Assembly: GCF_002936955.1 (NCBI RefSeq)
Contig: NZ_MPZM01000002.1
Location: 62,001-126,000, forward strand
Source: Oceanisphaera arctica
Lineage (GTDB): Bacteria > Pseudomonadota > Gammaproteobacteria > Enterobacterales > Aeromonadaceae
Direction: 5' to 3'
DNA length: 64,000 nucleotides
In this document: in pieces, positions 7,929 to 17,670 of the stretch
Numbering within the stretch: the first letter of the stretch is position 1
Layout of the letters: the number at the start of each line of letters is the position of its first letter
Notes under the pieces: model-generated
What the model was told of the DNA's origin: nothing
Databases searched by the model: none
The model's input: only the letters and a program-made list of their open reading frames with translations
Position numbers and translations under genes: made by a program

Positions 7929-10900
7929 TCAAAATGCATCATCGGATTTATCTTCAAGCAACATGTTCAGGGGGGCCTGTCCGTACAGCCAGAACATCAG
8001 CGGCGTTAACAGGGTATCCAGCAGGGTAGAGCTCACCAGTCCGCCGAAAATGACCACGGCGACCGGGTGCAGTATTTCCTTGCCGGGGGCATCCGCCGCC
8101 AGCAACAGCGGTAACAGCGCAAAGGCGGCAACCAGCGCTGTCATCAGCACCGGTGTCAGTCGCTCCAGTGAGCCACGCACTATCATGTCTTTGCTGAAGG
8201 TCTCGCCTTCAAATTTACAGAGGTTGATGTAGTGGCTTATCTTGAGAATACCATTACGTGTCGCGATCCCGGTCAGGGTGATAAAGCCCACCAGGGAGGC
8301 GACCGACAGCGAAATATCCGCCAGCCACATGGCGGCCACACTGCCGATCAGGGCCATGGGAATATTGCCCATGATCATCAGTGCCAGCCGAGATGAACGA
8401 TAACGGCTGTAGAGCACCATGAAGATCAGGGAAAACGACACCAAAGACAGCAGAGCAATCAGTCGGGTCGCTTGCTCCTGGGCCTGGAACTGGCCTTCGA
8501 GGTTGATAAAGTATCCCTCTGGCAAGGGCGTGGCGGCTATGGTCTGACGGATCTGCGCAACCACCGCAGCCAGATCCGAGCCATCGGTATTGGCGGCAAT
8601 CACGATACGGCGGCGGCCGTTCTCCCGGCCAATCTGATTGGGGCCGTCACCTTCCTCTATGCTGGCGACCCGAGACAAGGGGATCCGGCCATGGGGTGAG
8701 TCAATCAGCATATTGGCCAGCCCCTGGGGGCTGCGCTCCTGGTCGGGGAGGCGCACCACCAGATTGAAGCGTTTGTTGCCGTCGATGATCTGGGTAACCG
8801 TATCTCCCTCGGTGAGGGTTTCCAGGCTCGACAGCAACTGGCCGGGGGAGATGCCGTATAGTGCTGCCTGGGTATAATCGAGACGAATTTTGATCTGCGG
8901 GATCAGTACCTGCTTTTCAATTTGCAGATCAGTCAGCCCCGGTATTTGCAGCAATTGCTCACGCAAACTGGCAGCCTGCCCGCGCAGGGTATCCAGATCA
9001 TCACCGAAGATCTTGATGGCAATCTGGGCCCGGACCCCGGACAACAGATGATCCAGCCGGTGTGAAATGGGCTGACCCAGCAGGGCAACGGCAGGAAGAG
9101 GGGCCAGTTGGGCGCGAATATCCGCCATGATCGCTTCTTTACTGCGCTCGCTCGACTTCAAGTCCACATCCAGTTCACTGGAATGCACTCCTTCGGCATG
9201 CTCATCCAGCTCGGCCCGGCCGGTACGGCGGCCAACGCTTGTTACCTCGGGGACATTCAGAATCGCCGTTTCGGCCAGGCGACCAATGCGGTTGGACTCG
9301 TCCAGTGAGGTCCCCGGGTTGAGCAGCAAACTGATGGTCAGGGTGCCTTCATTGAACGCGGGCAAGAAGGCGCGCGGAAAAAAAGGCACGGTGGCAACGG
9401 CCAGCAACAGCAGACCACAGGCACCCAGTAACAGGGGCCGGGCATGGTCAAAACTGGCAAGTAGCAGGCGTTTATCCCACTTCTTAAGCCATGTCACGAG
9501 GAAGGAGTCGCCATGAGCGATGCGTTTCATCCTGGGCAGCAGATAGAAGCACATCACGGGGGTGACCGTCAGGGCCACTACCATGCTGGACAGGATGGAG
9601 GTGATATAGGCAATGCCCAGTGGGACAAATAGCCGACCTTCTATGCCGGGTAAGGCAAACAGAGGCACAAACACCAGCACGACGACCAGGGTGGCAATCA
9701 CTACCCCGGAGCGTACCTCGTTACAGGCGGCGGCGATGGTGTTGATGATCCGACCAATGCCCTGGGGTTTGCGTTGCTTGAGGCGGCGGAGCACGTTCTC
9801 CACATCTACCAGGGCATCATCGACCAGTTCACCGATGGCGATGGCGAGTCCGCCCAGGGTCATGACATTGATGGACAAGCCCATCAACTTGAACACCAGC
9901 GCTGTCATCGCCATCGATAGCGGGATCGCCGTCAACGAGATCAGGGTGGTACGCACATTGAGCAGGAACAGAAACAGGATCACCGCCACCATGATGGCAC
10001 CATCGCGCAGGGCTTCCTGCACGTTGAAGATCGATGCCTCGATAAAATCTGCCTGTCTGAAGGAGATCTGCGGCGGTGTCATGCCCGGGGGCAGGGAATG
10101 ACGCAGTTCCGCCAGGGCCAGCTCGATGTCGTCGGTGAGTTTGACCGTATCGGCATTGGGCTGTTTCTGCACGCTGACAATCACCGCAGGGTGACCATTA
10201 AAACCGGCATCTCCCCGCTTGGTGGCAGCGGCAAACTTGACCTCGGCAATCTGCTTGAGCTGGATGGGGTTATCGTTGCGCACCGCCACCGCGATATTCT
10301 TGAGATCTTCCAGCCGGGTGGTGCGTCCCAGATTGCGGATCAGGTATTCACGGGCATTTTTTTCCAGAAAGCCCCCGCTGGTATTGCTGGAAAACGCCGC
10401 CAACGCCTGCTCCAGCTGCGAGAAGCTGATATCCAGCTGGTTCATCAGAGCTGTGTTGGGCTCCACCCGGAACTGCCGCACTTCGCCACCGATGGGTATC
10501 ACCTGGGCAATACCCGGGATCGAGAGCAGGCGGGGACGCAGAATAAAGTCCACATACTCGCGTACCTGCATCGGGCTTGCCCCGCTGCCATCGGCAGGAA
10601 AAGCGATCAGCATGATTTCACCCATCACGGATGAAATCGGGCCCATGGTGGGGCTTACCCCGGCGGGTAACTGTTCCCGTATTTCATTGAGCCGCTCGGA
10701 AACCAGCTGCCGATTGCGGTAGATGTCCGATCCCCAGTCAAACTCGGCATAAACAATGGACAGGCCCACACCGGATACTGAGCGAACCCGGGTGACGCCG
10801 GGCATGCCGTTGAGTCGGGTTTCCAACGGAAAAGAAACCAGCTGCTCGACTTCTTCTGGTGCCATCCCCCCGGCTTCGGTCATGATGGTCACCGTCGGCT

Positions 10901-11030
10901 TGTTCAGATCCGGAAACACATCCACCGGCATCTGCCAGGCAGTTACGCCGCCGTATACCATCAGTATCAAGGCTATGACCATCACCATCAGGCGGTTGCG
11001 TAAACTGGTGTTGACTATCCAACTAAACAT
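7929..11030 (-). CDS. HME-RND heavy-metal efflux permease, CusA/CzcA family
   Basis: Inner-membrane proton-driven pump for metal ions, 1033 residues, the usual length. Two homologous halves each carry a large periplasmic loop between helix 1 (residues 13-31) and helices 2-6 (from about 345). The charged helix-4 motif [17 protein letters not shown] at 401-417 gives D404, D405, D409 and E411, matching the proton-relay region of CzcA and CusA. GAGGGAAG precedes the ATG. It follows the adaptor gene by 8 bp. Copper or silver is the likely substrate because of the surrounding cop genes, but the substrate class cannot be fixed here. No TolC-type outer-membrane gene is nearby. Confidence 0.93.
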   Translation of the reverse strand: MFSWIVNTSLRNRLMVMVIALILMVYGGVTAWQMPVDVFPDLNKPTVTIMTEAGGMAPEEVEQLVSFPLETRLNGMPGVTRVRSVSGVGLSIVYAEFDWGSDIYRNRQLVSERLNEIREQLPAGVSPTMGPISSVMGEIMLIAFPADGSGASPMQVREYVDFILRPRLLSIPGIAQVIPIGGEVRQFRVEPNTALMNQLDISFSQLEQALAAFSSNTSGGFLEKNAREYLIRNLGRTTRLEDLKNIAVAVRNDNPIQLKQIAEVKFAAATKRGDAGFNGHPAVIVSVQKQPNADTVKLTDDIELALAELRHSLPPGMTPPQISFRQADFIEASIFNVQEALRDGAIMVAVILFLFLLNVRTTLISLTAIPLSMAMTALVFKLMGLSINVMTLGGLAIAIGELVDDALVDVENVLRRLKQRKPQGIGRIINTIAAACNEVRSGVVIATLVVVLVFVPLFALPGIEGRLFVPLGIAYITSILSSMVVALTVTPVMCFYLLPRMKRIAHGDSFLVTWLKKWDKRLLLASFDHARPLLLGACGLLLLAVATVPFFPRAFLPAFNEGTLTISLLLNPGTSLDESNRIGRLAETAILNVPEVTSVGRRTGRAELDEHAEGVHSSELDVDLKSSERSKEAIMADIRAQLAPLPAVALLGQPISHRLDHLLSGVRAQIAIKIFGDDLDTLRGQAASLREQLLQIPGLTDLQIEKQVLIPQIKIRLDYTQAALYGISPGQLLSSLETLTEGDTVTQIIDGNKRFNLVVRLPDQERSPQGLANMLIDSPHGRIPLSRVASIEEGDGPNQIGRENGRRRIVIAANTDGSDLAAVVAQIRQTIAATPLPEGYFINLEGQFQAQEQATRLIALLSLVSFSLIFMVLYSRYRSSRLALMIMGNIPMALIGSVAAMWLADISLSVASLVGFITLTGIATRNGILKISHYINLCKFEGETFSKDMIVRGSLERLTPVLMTALVAAFALLPLLLAADAPGKEILHPVAVVIFGGLVSSTLLDTLLTPLMFWLYGQAPLNMLLEDKSDDAF

Positions 11031-11038
11031 ATCTTCCC

Positions 11039-12151
11039 TCAGCGGATCTGGTTAAGCAGGGTGGCGCCTTGTACTACCACGCGCTGCTGTTCCCGCAGGC
11101 CGGTCACCACCACCTGTTCACCATCAAGGGGCTGGACCTGGACCGGCTCGGCGACAAAATACTCGGCGTCGACATGTAGCCAGACCACGGGTTCATTGGC
11201 CGCATTCTTGACGATGGCGGAAGCCGGAAGCGGCATGCCGCGCAGGGACTGATCGGTTTGCGCTACTATGCTCAGCAGCTGTCCGAGTACCAGGTCACGG
11301 GCATTTTCCGCTCGGAACAGCAGGGGAACTGCGCCTTCACGCAAGGCCTTGCCACTGCCGATATACGTCAAGGGGGTGTTGTCGTTGGGGATATTGGCTG
11401 AAATTATCTGGTTGGCGACCCTGGGATCATAGACCTGGGCCTCGATCAGCAGGCGGGCGGGGTCGATAATTTCAAACACTATCTCTTTGCTTTCCACCAC
11501 CTGACCGTTCACCACCGAACTGGAGGCGATCACCCCGTCGATGGGCGACACCAGCAGTTCGGGTTTGACCATCCCCTGCTTTAATGCCTTTATCTGGGCG
11601 GTCAGCCCTGCCAGCTCTGCTTCTGCGGCATCTATTTCTTTGCGGGCCACCACGGTCGTCAGTTTTCGCAAGCGCGCCAGTTCTTTCTCGGCCAGTTGTC
11701 GGCGAATTTCCCAGTCCGCGACTTGGGCGGCCTGGGTTGCCAGATCGAAGGTCGAGATCGAGGGCGTAACCTGGGCCAGTACCTCTCCCTTGGCGACGTT
11801 CTGACCCAAGAGGGGCAGACCGGAAGGACCCGCCATCAGGCGTCCGCCCTGCAAGGGCTGAACCCGGCCACTGGCATTGGGATCCATTACCACATGGCCA
11901 TTAAGCTCCACGGTACGGGGCACCTGACGCGTCTCGGGTACCAGGGTTCGCAATGCCAGCCGCCGCTGGGTTTCTTTTGGCAGAAACACACGGCCATCGG
12001 GCAGGCGCCGGGGTTTATCGCCGGCGAACACGGCGCTGAGGCTGGCAGGCTCGGCATGACCCGTATCACCATGATCTTCATCGCCGTGGGCTTGCACCAG
12101 CAGGGGGGAAAGCAGCAGCGCTAAACTTAACATCGGAATTTGTATCTTCAT
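11039..12151 (-). CDS. RND periplasmic adaptor (membrane fusion protein), CusB/CzcB family
   Basis: Periplasmic adaptor of 370 residues linking the RND pump to an outer-membrane channel. It has a signal peptide ending LLVQAHG and an Asp/His-rich mature N-terminus ([13 protein letters not shown]) likely to bind metal. Next come a barrel-sandwich half ([18 protein letters not shown]), an alpha-helical hairpin (about 135-195), the second half ([19 protein letters not shown]) and the beta-barrel and membrane-proximal domains. It is the second gene of a minus-strand operon, 7 bp after the accessory gene and 8 bp before the pump. Confidence 0.92.
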   Translation of the reverse strand: MKIQIPMLSLALLLSPLLVQAHGDEDHGDTGHAEPASLSAVFAGDKPRRLPDGRVFLPKETQRRLALRTLVPETRQVPRTVELNGHVVMDPNASGRVQPLQGGRLMAGPSGLPLLGQNVAKGEVLAQVTPSISTFDLATQAAQVADWEIRRQLAEKELARLRKLTTVVARKEIDAAEAELAGLTAQIKALKQGMVKPELLVSPIDGVIASSSVVNGQVVESKEIVFEIIDPARLLIEAQVYDPRVANQIISANIPNDNTPLTYIGSGKALREGAVPLLFRAENARDLVLGQLLSIVAQTDQSLRGMPLPASAIVKNAANEPVVWLHVDAEYFVAEPVQVQPLDGEQVVVTGLREQQRVVVQGATLLNQIR

Positions 12152-12158
12152 GGTGTGA

Positions 12159-12707
12159 TTACTTCCGGGCAGACGGGTACGTACGACGTAACAGCAGATA
12201 CAGCAACAGCAAGGCGATGACGATAGCGACGGCCATCAGAGCAAACATCGGCATGGGGTGTTCAGGCGCTGTGGCAACAGGTAAAGGGCTGATGTCCAGG
12301 GTGGTGGTCAGTAGATCGAGGTCATCGTCGGTGGTAATGGTAAACATCAGCTCATACTGGCCGGGGGAGATGACAAAGGGCGCCTCAACCCTGTAGGTAC
12401 CCGGACTGAGCTCGGTGGCCTCGGCCTGCCAACTGTCGCTTTCCAGCTCCAGGGTTGCGCCGGTGACAGGTGCATTATCCTGCCACCGATCGAGATAAAT
12501 AATGAGCTGTGATCCGTCCGGTACCGCCACCAGTTCAAACAGCTCACTGTGGGCGGTCGCACGAAGGGCCGTGATGGCAGTGGCGGCCTGCTCCGGGGGA
12601 GCATGATCGTGTCCTTCATGAGCGTACAGAGGGGGTGCTACGGATATCAGGGCGCAGAGATAAAAGGCAAGGCCTGCGAGTCGTTTTAAACGAATGGCGG
12701 ATAACAA
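12159..12707 (-). CDS. Membrane-anchored accessory protein of the metal RND operon
   Basis: First gene of the RND operon, 182 residues. Signal peptide, then a His-rich start AHEGHDHAPPEQ, a beta-sandwich-like domain (about 50-145, with SPGTYRVEAPFVISPGQYEL), and a C-terminal helix MFALMAVAIVIALLLLYLLL with RR after it. It looks like a periplasmic domain anchored at its C-terminus. The start is TTG at 12707, placed 8 bp after GGGAGA; no ATG fits. A truncated copy of its 5' end lies at 6069-6398. Function is unknown; metal sensing or delivery to the adaptor is a guess from position. Confidence 0.75.
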   Translation of the reverse strand: MLSAIRLKRLAGLAFYLCALISVAPPLYAHEGHDHAPPEQAATAITALRATAHSELFELVAVPDGSQLIIYLDRWQDNAPVTGATLELESDSWQAEATELSPGTYRVEAPFVISPGQYELMFTITTDDDLDLLTTTLDISPLPVATAPEHPMPMFALMAVAIVIALLLLYLLLRRTYPSARK

Positions 12708-12822
12708 TCGAACATCTCCCTTGGTTCATGCTGTCATGACGGCCCCTGAGTACCGGGAACGTCAGCGGATACGGTGGCCATTGCGGGCGAGGGGAGCATA
12801 CCCGAGCGCGAGCCAACATAAT

Positions 12823-12840
12823 AATGACAAATCTGTAATG
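12823..12840. promoter_or_regulatory. CopR/CusR-type operator of the RND operon
   Basis: AATGACAAATCTGTAATG, close to the E. coli CusR box (AATGACAANNTTGTCATT) and to cop boxes. It lies about 115 bp before the TTG of the first RND-operon gene and matches the site in front of copA in nearly every position. Confidence 0.65.
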
Positions 12841-12977
12841 AAGCGTTGCGGTTAACCTGACCAGGCTGATCATGATGTTAATGAGAAAAACCAGGTAACA
12901 CCATCGTCATATCCGGTGTCTTGGCCTGTGAGCTATCTTTCCGTCAATATCCTGTGTGCCTTGTCTATGTTCAGGAG

Positions 12978-13661
12978 CTAGGGTTGATTCGGAACGTCCA
13001 GGGTATATCCCATGCCACGCACGGTTTGAATCAACTTGGGCTCAAAATCATCATCAATTTTTGCCCGTAAACGGCGGATAGCTACGTCGATCACATTGGT
13101 ATCACTGTCGAAGTTCATGTCCCACACCAGAGACGCGATCAGGGAGCGGGGCAGCACCTCTCCCTGCCTGCGCACCAGCAGCTCAAGCAAGGCAAACTCT
13201 TTATTGGTCAGGGTGATGCGTTCACCGGCCCGGATCGCCCTACGCTTGGTTAACTCCAGGGTCAGATCGGCGACATGCAGGCAGTCTTTCAAGGTCGATG
13301 TTGTTCCCCTGCGGAGCAGGGTGCGTACCCGGGCCAGTAATTCCGAAAAGGCAAACGGCTTGACCAGATAGTCATCTGCGCCCAGCTCCAGGCCTTTGAC
13401 CCTGTCTTCCACGCTGTCGCGAGCGGTTAAAAACAGCACAGGCATCTGCTTATCTTCGTTCCTTAATGACTGAAGGAGCTGCCAACCATCAATGTCCGGC
13501 AGCATCACATCCAGAATGATAAGGTCGTAGGGCTCGTTCATTGCCTGATACTGCCCATCCGTCCCATTGCGTGCCAGATCAACCACAAAGCCGGCTTCGC
13601 TCAGGCCTCGTTGCAGGTAATCGCCGGTCTTGATTTCATCTTCGATAATCAGAAGCTTCAT
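12978..13661 (-). CDS. copR: Copper-responsive OmpR-family response regulator
   Basis: Cytoplasmic transcription factor of 227 residues. Receiver domain with acidic pair E7-D8, phospho-acceptor D51 in [10 protein letters not shown] and K101 in LVKPF. The C-terminal OmpR winged helix has [12 protein letters not shown] and the recognition helix [15 protein letters not shown], ending [11 protein letters not shown]. This matches the CusR/CopR/PcoR group. It is transcribed away from copA, with a putative binding site between them at 13757. Its likely kinase is 4 kb away at 17671-19155, beyond the copA operon. Copper as signal is inferred from context. Confidence 0.9.
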   Translation of the reverse strand: MKLLIIEDEIKTGDYLQRGLSEAGFVVDLARNGTDGQYQAMNEPYDLIILDVMLPDIDGWQLLQSLRNEDKQMPVLFLTARDSVEDRVKGLELGADDYLVKPFAFSELLARVRTLLRRGTTSTLKDCLHVADLTLELTKRRAIRAGERITLTNKEFALLELLVRRQGEVLPRSLIASLVWDMNFDSDTNVIDVAIRRLRAKIDDDFEPKLIQTVRGMGYTLDVPNQP

Positions 13662-13756
13662 GAGGGCCTTGCCGTACTCGATCGAATGGCTGATAGCCTA
13701 TCAGAAAAAATCGGGGAGACCAGCAGCAGGCACGGAACGCAGGCTGCCGTACCTTA

Positions 13757-13774
13757 GATGACAAATTTGTAATG
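13757..13774. promoter_or_regulatory. CopR-type operator between copR and copA
   Basis: GATGACAAATTTGTAATG holds the palindrome ATGACAAATTTGTAAT. It lies about 80 bp before copA and 96 bp before copR, so one site could act on both divergent genes. Confidence 0.7.
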
Positions 13775-13853
13775 GGGCAGTCATCTGCGGGACAGTCTCC
13801 AACCGGTAAGCTGAAGACACTGGATAACCAATTATTAATAAAAAGGGCGTAGC

Positions 13854-15674
13854 ATGATGAAGCCTTCTTGTAACAAGCCGGATTTACCTCGTCGTCGATT
13901 TGTGCAGGGACTGGCCGCCGGCGGTGTGGTACTGGGCATGGCTCCCATGCTGAGACCGGCTCAGGCCGCCAGCCCGGGTACTCTGACCGGAGACGTTCCC
14001 GTTCTGACCGGTACCGAATTCGATCTGGTGATCGATGAAACGCCGGTCAACTTTACCGGCAAGGCACGCATGGCCACCACCATCAACGGCTCCATTCCCG
14101 GGCCCACGCTACGTATGCGTGAAGGGGACGAGGTCACCATTCGTGTTACCAATCGGCTCAAGGAGTCGACTTCCATTCACTGGCACGGCATCATTTTGCC
14201 CTATCAGATGGACGGCGTACCGGGCATCAGTTTTCCCGGCATTCCCCCCGGCGAAACCTTCACTTATCGGTACAAGCTGGAGCAGAACGGCACCTACTGG
14301 TATCACTCCCATTCGGGTATGCAGGAGCTGACCGGTATGTACGGTGGTCTTATCATAGATCCGGCCGAAGGCGACAGCATTGAGGCAGACCGCGAACACC
14401 TGGTGTTGCTCTCCGACTGGACCGACGAAAATCCGATGCGGGTATTCGGCAAGCTCAAGAATCAGGGTGATCTGTACAACTTTAATCAACCCACCGTATT
14501 CGACTTCTTCCGCGATGTATCCAGCGATGGCCTGATGACGGCGCTTAACAAACGGCAGATGTGGAATGAAATGCGGATGAGCCCGACCGATCTGGCGGAT
14601 CTGTCGTCCCAGACGCTGACTTATCTGATGAACGGTACCACTCCCGCCGGTAACTGGACTGCGTTGTTCAAGAAAGGCGAGCGGGTACGGTTGCGCTTTA
14701 TCAACGGTGCCGGCAACAGCTTTTACGATGTTCGTATACCCGGGCTCAAGATGACGGTGGTCCAGGCTGATGGCCTCAATGTAGAGCCGGTGACGGTGGA
14801 TGAATTCCGCTTTGGGCCTGGCGAGACCTACGATGTGGTGGTTGAGCCCCAGGCCGAGGCTTATACCTTGTTTGCTCAGGCGATGGACAGAACCGGCTAT
14901 GCCAGTGGTACCCTGGCCACGCGAGAGGGGCTTAGGGCCGCCGTACCCGAGCTGGACTCGCCCCAGTGGCTGACGATGTCCGATATGATGGGCGATATGG
15001 GTGGCATGGATCACGGCGCCATGGGTGGAATGGCCGGAATGGATCACAGCGGCATGGTCATGGGCATGGGCATGGACATGGCTGGAATGGATCATGGCAG
15101 CATGGCGGGGATGGACCACGGTGCCATGGCCGGAGGTCTGGCCAAGGCCAGCAGCGAGGTGCGCCATGCCCGTACCGAATATGGGCCCAGTGTGGATATG
15201 CGGGTAGATACGCCGCGCACCAATCTGGATGATCCGGGTGTCGGGTTGCGTAACAACGGCCGTCGGGTACTGACCCTGGCCGATCTGCGCACCCCGGGCG
15301 GCCCCATGGATCCAAGGCCGGCCGAGCGGGAAATAGAGCTGCACCTGACCGGCAACATGGAGCGTTATACCTGGTCGTTCGATGGCGTCGAGTTTGGCAG
15401 CTCTACACCGGTTCACCTGAATTACGGCGAGCGGGTACGCATTATTCTGCATAACGACACCATGATGACCCATCCCATGCATTTGCATGGCATGTGGAGC
15501 GAGTTGGAAAATCCGGACGGTAGTTTTCAGGTGCGCCGCCACACCATACAGGTACAACCGGCTCAGCGAATCAGCTTTCTGGTTACCGCCGACGCCCCGG
15601 GCCGCTGGGCCTGGCACTGTCACCTTATGTTCCATATGGATGCGGGTATGTTCCGTGAAGTGGTGGTGTCATGA
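13854..15674 (+). CDS. copA: Copper-resistance multicopper oxidase CopA/PcoA
   Basis: Periplasmic multicopper oxidase of 606 residues, thought to oxidise Cu(I) to the less toxic Cu(II). A Tat leader has PRRRF at 12-16 before a hydrophobic stretch. Copper ligands are in order: HWH at 109-111, HSH at 151-153, HPMHLH from H540 to H545, and HCHLMFHMDAGM with H588, C589, H590, H594 and axial M599. A Met-rich insert of MDHG/MDHS repeats spans about 373-425 and probably binds extra copper. Start may be the first or second ATG (13854/13857), after AAAAGGG. copB overlaps its stop codon by 4 bp. A long antisense frame here is a shadow. Confidence 0.97.
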   Translation: MMKPSCNKPDLPRRRFVQGLAAGGVVLGMAPMLRPAQAASPGTLTGDVPVLTGTEFDLVIDETPVNFTGKARMATTINGSIPGPTLRMREGDEVTIRVTNRLKESTSIHWHGIILPYQMDGVPGISFPGIPPGETFTYRYKLEQNGTYWYHSHSGMQELTGMYGGLIIDPAEGDSIEADREHLVLLSDWTDENPMRVFGKLKNQGDLYNFNQPTVFDFFRDVSSDGLMTALNKRQMWNEMRMSPTDLADLSSQTLTYLMNGTTPAGNWTALFKKGERVRLRFINGAGNSFYDVRIPGLKMTVVQADGLNVEPVTVDEFRFGPGETYDVVVEPQAEAYTLFAQAMDRTGYASGTLATREGLRAAVPELDSPQWLTMSDMMGDMGGMDHGAMGGMAGMDHSGMVMGMGMDMAGMDHGSMAGMDHGAMAGGLAKASSEVRHARTEYGPSVDMRVDTPRTNLDDPGVGLRNNGRRVLTLADLRTPGGPMDPRPAEREIELHLTGNMERYTWSFDGVEFGSSTPVHLNYGERVRIILHNDTMMTHPMHLHGMWSELENPDGSFQVRRHTIQVQPAQRISFLVTADAPGRWAWHCHLMFHMDAGMFREVVVS

Positions 15675-16660
15675 GCCGGAACAACAGAGGGAAAATGACG
15701 ATGAAATCCGGATTGAACGGCATGCTGCTGGCCCTGACGGTGCTGCCAACAGGAGTAGCGCTGGCTCAGGATGCTCATACCGGGCATGGCTCGGCACCGG
15801 TAAACAGCCAGATGGAAGGCATGGACCACGGCCAGATGCAGGGCATGGATCATAGCCAGACGCAGGGTATGGATCATAGTCAGATGGAAGGTATGGATCA
15901 TGGCAGCATGCAGATGCAGGGTGGTTCTGCCCCAGCCGATGCCCGAGATCCCCATGCCTATTCTGATGGCATTACTCTGGAAGAAGGACCCTATGCTTTG
16001 CCCGGTCCGCGCCAGTTACGCTTGGCCGACGAGCACGCCTTTTACGGCGTGCTGGTAGACCGGCTGGAGCGGGTGGATAACGGTGAAGGCCATGCACTGA
16101 CTTACGATACCCGCGCCTGGTTTGGCTATGACTACGACAAAGCAGTACTGAAGGCAGAAGGCGATATTGAACAGGGTCGGCTGGCCGAAGCCAGTACCGA
16201 ACTATTATGGAGCCATGCGCTAACGACCTTCTGGAACAGTGAGCTGGGTGTGCGTTACGACACGGGTCACGGGCCGGATCAGAGCTGGCTGGCCTTAGGG
16301 GTGGCGGGTTTGGCCCCTTACTGGTTTGAACTCGATGCTACCGCCTATCTGGGCGATGATGGGCAAACGGCGCTGGCCGTGGAAGGGGAGTATGAACTCT
16401 TGCTGACCCAACGCCTGGTACTGCAACCAAGGGCGGAATTGACCGCCTATGGCAAGGACGATGCCGAGCGCGGCCAGGGCCGAGGTTTGTTCGAGCTGGT
16501 GGCCGGTGCTCGTCTGCGCTATGAGATAAGCCGCCAGTTTGCGCCTTATGTCGGCTGGGAATGGGCGACGGCGTTGGGTAATAGTGCCGATCAGGTACGA
16601 GAAGAAGGCGAAGCGACGCAGCAAACCCGTTGGGTTGCCGGGGTCAGGTTCTGGTTTTAA
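15671..16660 (+). CDS. copB: Copper-resistance outer-membrane protein CopB/PcoB
   Basis: Predicted outer-membrane protein of 329 residues. After a signal peptide ending VALAQD there is a Met/His repeat tract (MEGMDHG, MQGMDHS, MEGMDHG) at about 48-80, then a beta-barrel domain with alternating aromatic strands that ends on Phe (VAGVRFWF), as outer-membrane barrels do. It starts inside the copA stop (ATGA), so translation is coupled; a second in-frame ATG lies 24 nt later at 15695. CopB is thought to bind or exclude copper together with CopA. Confidence 0.94.
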   Translation: MSRNNRGKMTMKSGLNGMLLALTVLPTGVALAQDAHTGHGSAPVNSQMEGMDHGQMQGMDHSQTQGMDHSQMEGMDHGSMQMQGGSAPADARDPHAYSDGITLEEGPYALPGPRQLRLADEHAFYGVLVDRLERVDNGEGHALTYDTRAWFGYDYDKAVLKAEGDIEQGRLAEASTELLWSHALTTFWNSELGVRYDTGHGPDQSWLALGVAGLAPYWFELDATAYLGDDGQTALAVEGEYELLLTQRLVLQPRAELTAYGKDDAERGQGRGLFELVAGARLRYEISRQFAPYVGWEWATALGNSADQVREEGEATQQTRWVAGVRFWF

Positions 16661-16700
16661 ACCATCATTGCGCTAAAAACACATACCAAGGAAAAAACAC

Positions 16701-17186
16701 ATGAAAAAAACACTGTCCGTTTTAATGCTGTCTTTGTTACCAGGTCTGGCGATGGCTGCCGGCGAACATGGCGGCCATCAGGGTCATGACATGGCGGCCA
16801 TGCAGCAAAATATGCAGGGTATCGGTCAGCCCGGCAAGGCGGCCGAGGTCAGCCGCACCATTGAAGTGGTGATGAGCGATAACATGCGTTTTTCACCCGA
16901 ACAAATCCAGGTTAACGCCGGTGAAACCGTGCGGTTTTTCATCAAAAACTCGGGCAAGCTGGCCCATGAGCTGGTGATTGGCAATCTTGAGTCGTTGCAA
17001 CAGCATGCCGAGATGATGCGCCAGATGCCGGATATGAAACACGCCGAACCCAACATGATCAGCTTGAAACCGGGTCAGAAAGGCGGCCTGGTTTGGCATT
17101 TTGATCAGGCCGGGACCGTCGACTTTGCCTGCCTGATCCCCGGCCATATGGAAGCCGGCATGAAAGGCCGCGTACAGGTGATGTAA
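16701..17186 (+). CDS. Periplasmic cupredoxin (blue-copper protein)
   Basis: A 161-residue exported protein with a His/Met-rich linker (GEHGGHQGHDMAAMQQNMQ) and a single cupredoxin domain. Type-1 copper ligands are H89 (KLAHELVIGN), C144 and H149 (FACLIPGH) and probably M154. AAGGA precedes the ATG. It is third in the copA-copB run and could carry electrons from copper oxidation to the cytochrome c encoded next, or store copper. CopI-type cupredoxins are found in similar clusters. Confidence 0.92.
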   Translation: MKKTLSVLMLSLLPGLAMAAGEHGGHQGHDMAAMQQNMQGIGQPGKAAEVSRTIEVVMSDNMRFSPEQIQVNAGETVRFFIKNSGKLAHELVIGNLESLQQHAEMMRQMPDMKHAEPNMISLKPGQKGGLVWHFDQAGTVDFACLIPGHMEAGMKGRVQVM

Positions 17187-17270
17187 GAGGGTTGGCATGG
17201 GCAGAGGTTCATGCCATTTTTTCAGCCAGCCGAACTTTTCAGCCAGTTGAACAAGAGGACAAGCAACGCC

Positions 17271-17666
17271 GTGAACAAAACATCAAGGCCTACTCGTTGG
17301 TGGCCATGGGCAGTCGCCGTGGTGGTACTCGCACCGCTCGTCATGGTTGGCAGCCATTTTTTGCCGGGCGATTTATCCGTCGGGGCAGAGCAAATACAGC
17401 GGGGCAAGCAGGCGTATAACGAGAACTGCGCCAGCTGTCATGGGGCAGACTTGAAGGGTACCCGTCAGGGGCCGCCGTTTATTCACAAGGTGTATGAGCC
17501 ATCTCATCATGGTGACGAGGCTTTTTACCGCGCAGCAGCCAACGGAGTGCGCGCCCACCACTGGCGCTTTGGCGACATGCCGCCGGTGCCCGGGGCAACC
17601 CGCGAAGAGGTCGGCGACATCATTGCCTATATTCGCGATAAGCAGCGGCAACACGGCATAGAGTAA
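17271..17666 (+). CDS. Membrane-anchored single-haem cytochrome c
   Basis: A 131-residue protein with an uncleaved N-terminal helix (WWPWAVAVVVLAPLVMVG) and a class I cytochrome c domain in the periplasm: haem site C53-A-S-C56-H57 and probable axial Met in FGDMPP at 103. GTG at 17271 is chosen as start because AGAGGA lies upstream; an in-frame ATG at 17211 would add 20 residues without a ribosome site. It ends the cop run and stops 4 bp from the 3' end of the convergent copS gene. It probably takes electrons from the cupredoxin or from CopA, by context. Confidence 0.85.
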   Translation: MNKTSRPTRWWPWAVAVVVLAPLVMVGSHFLPGDLSVGAEQIQRGKQAYNENCASCHGADLKGTRQGPPFIHKVYEPSHHGDEAFYRAAANGVRAHHWRFGDMPPVPGATREEVGDIIAYIRDKQRQHGIE

Positions 17667-17670
17667 GCCG

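Noticed and set aside
14109-15635. 508-codon minus-strand open frame
   Set aside because: Fully antisense to copA, and His-rich because the sense strand codes Met/Gly/Asp repeats. No ribosome site or family match.
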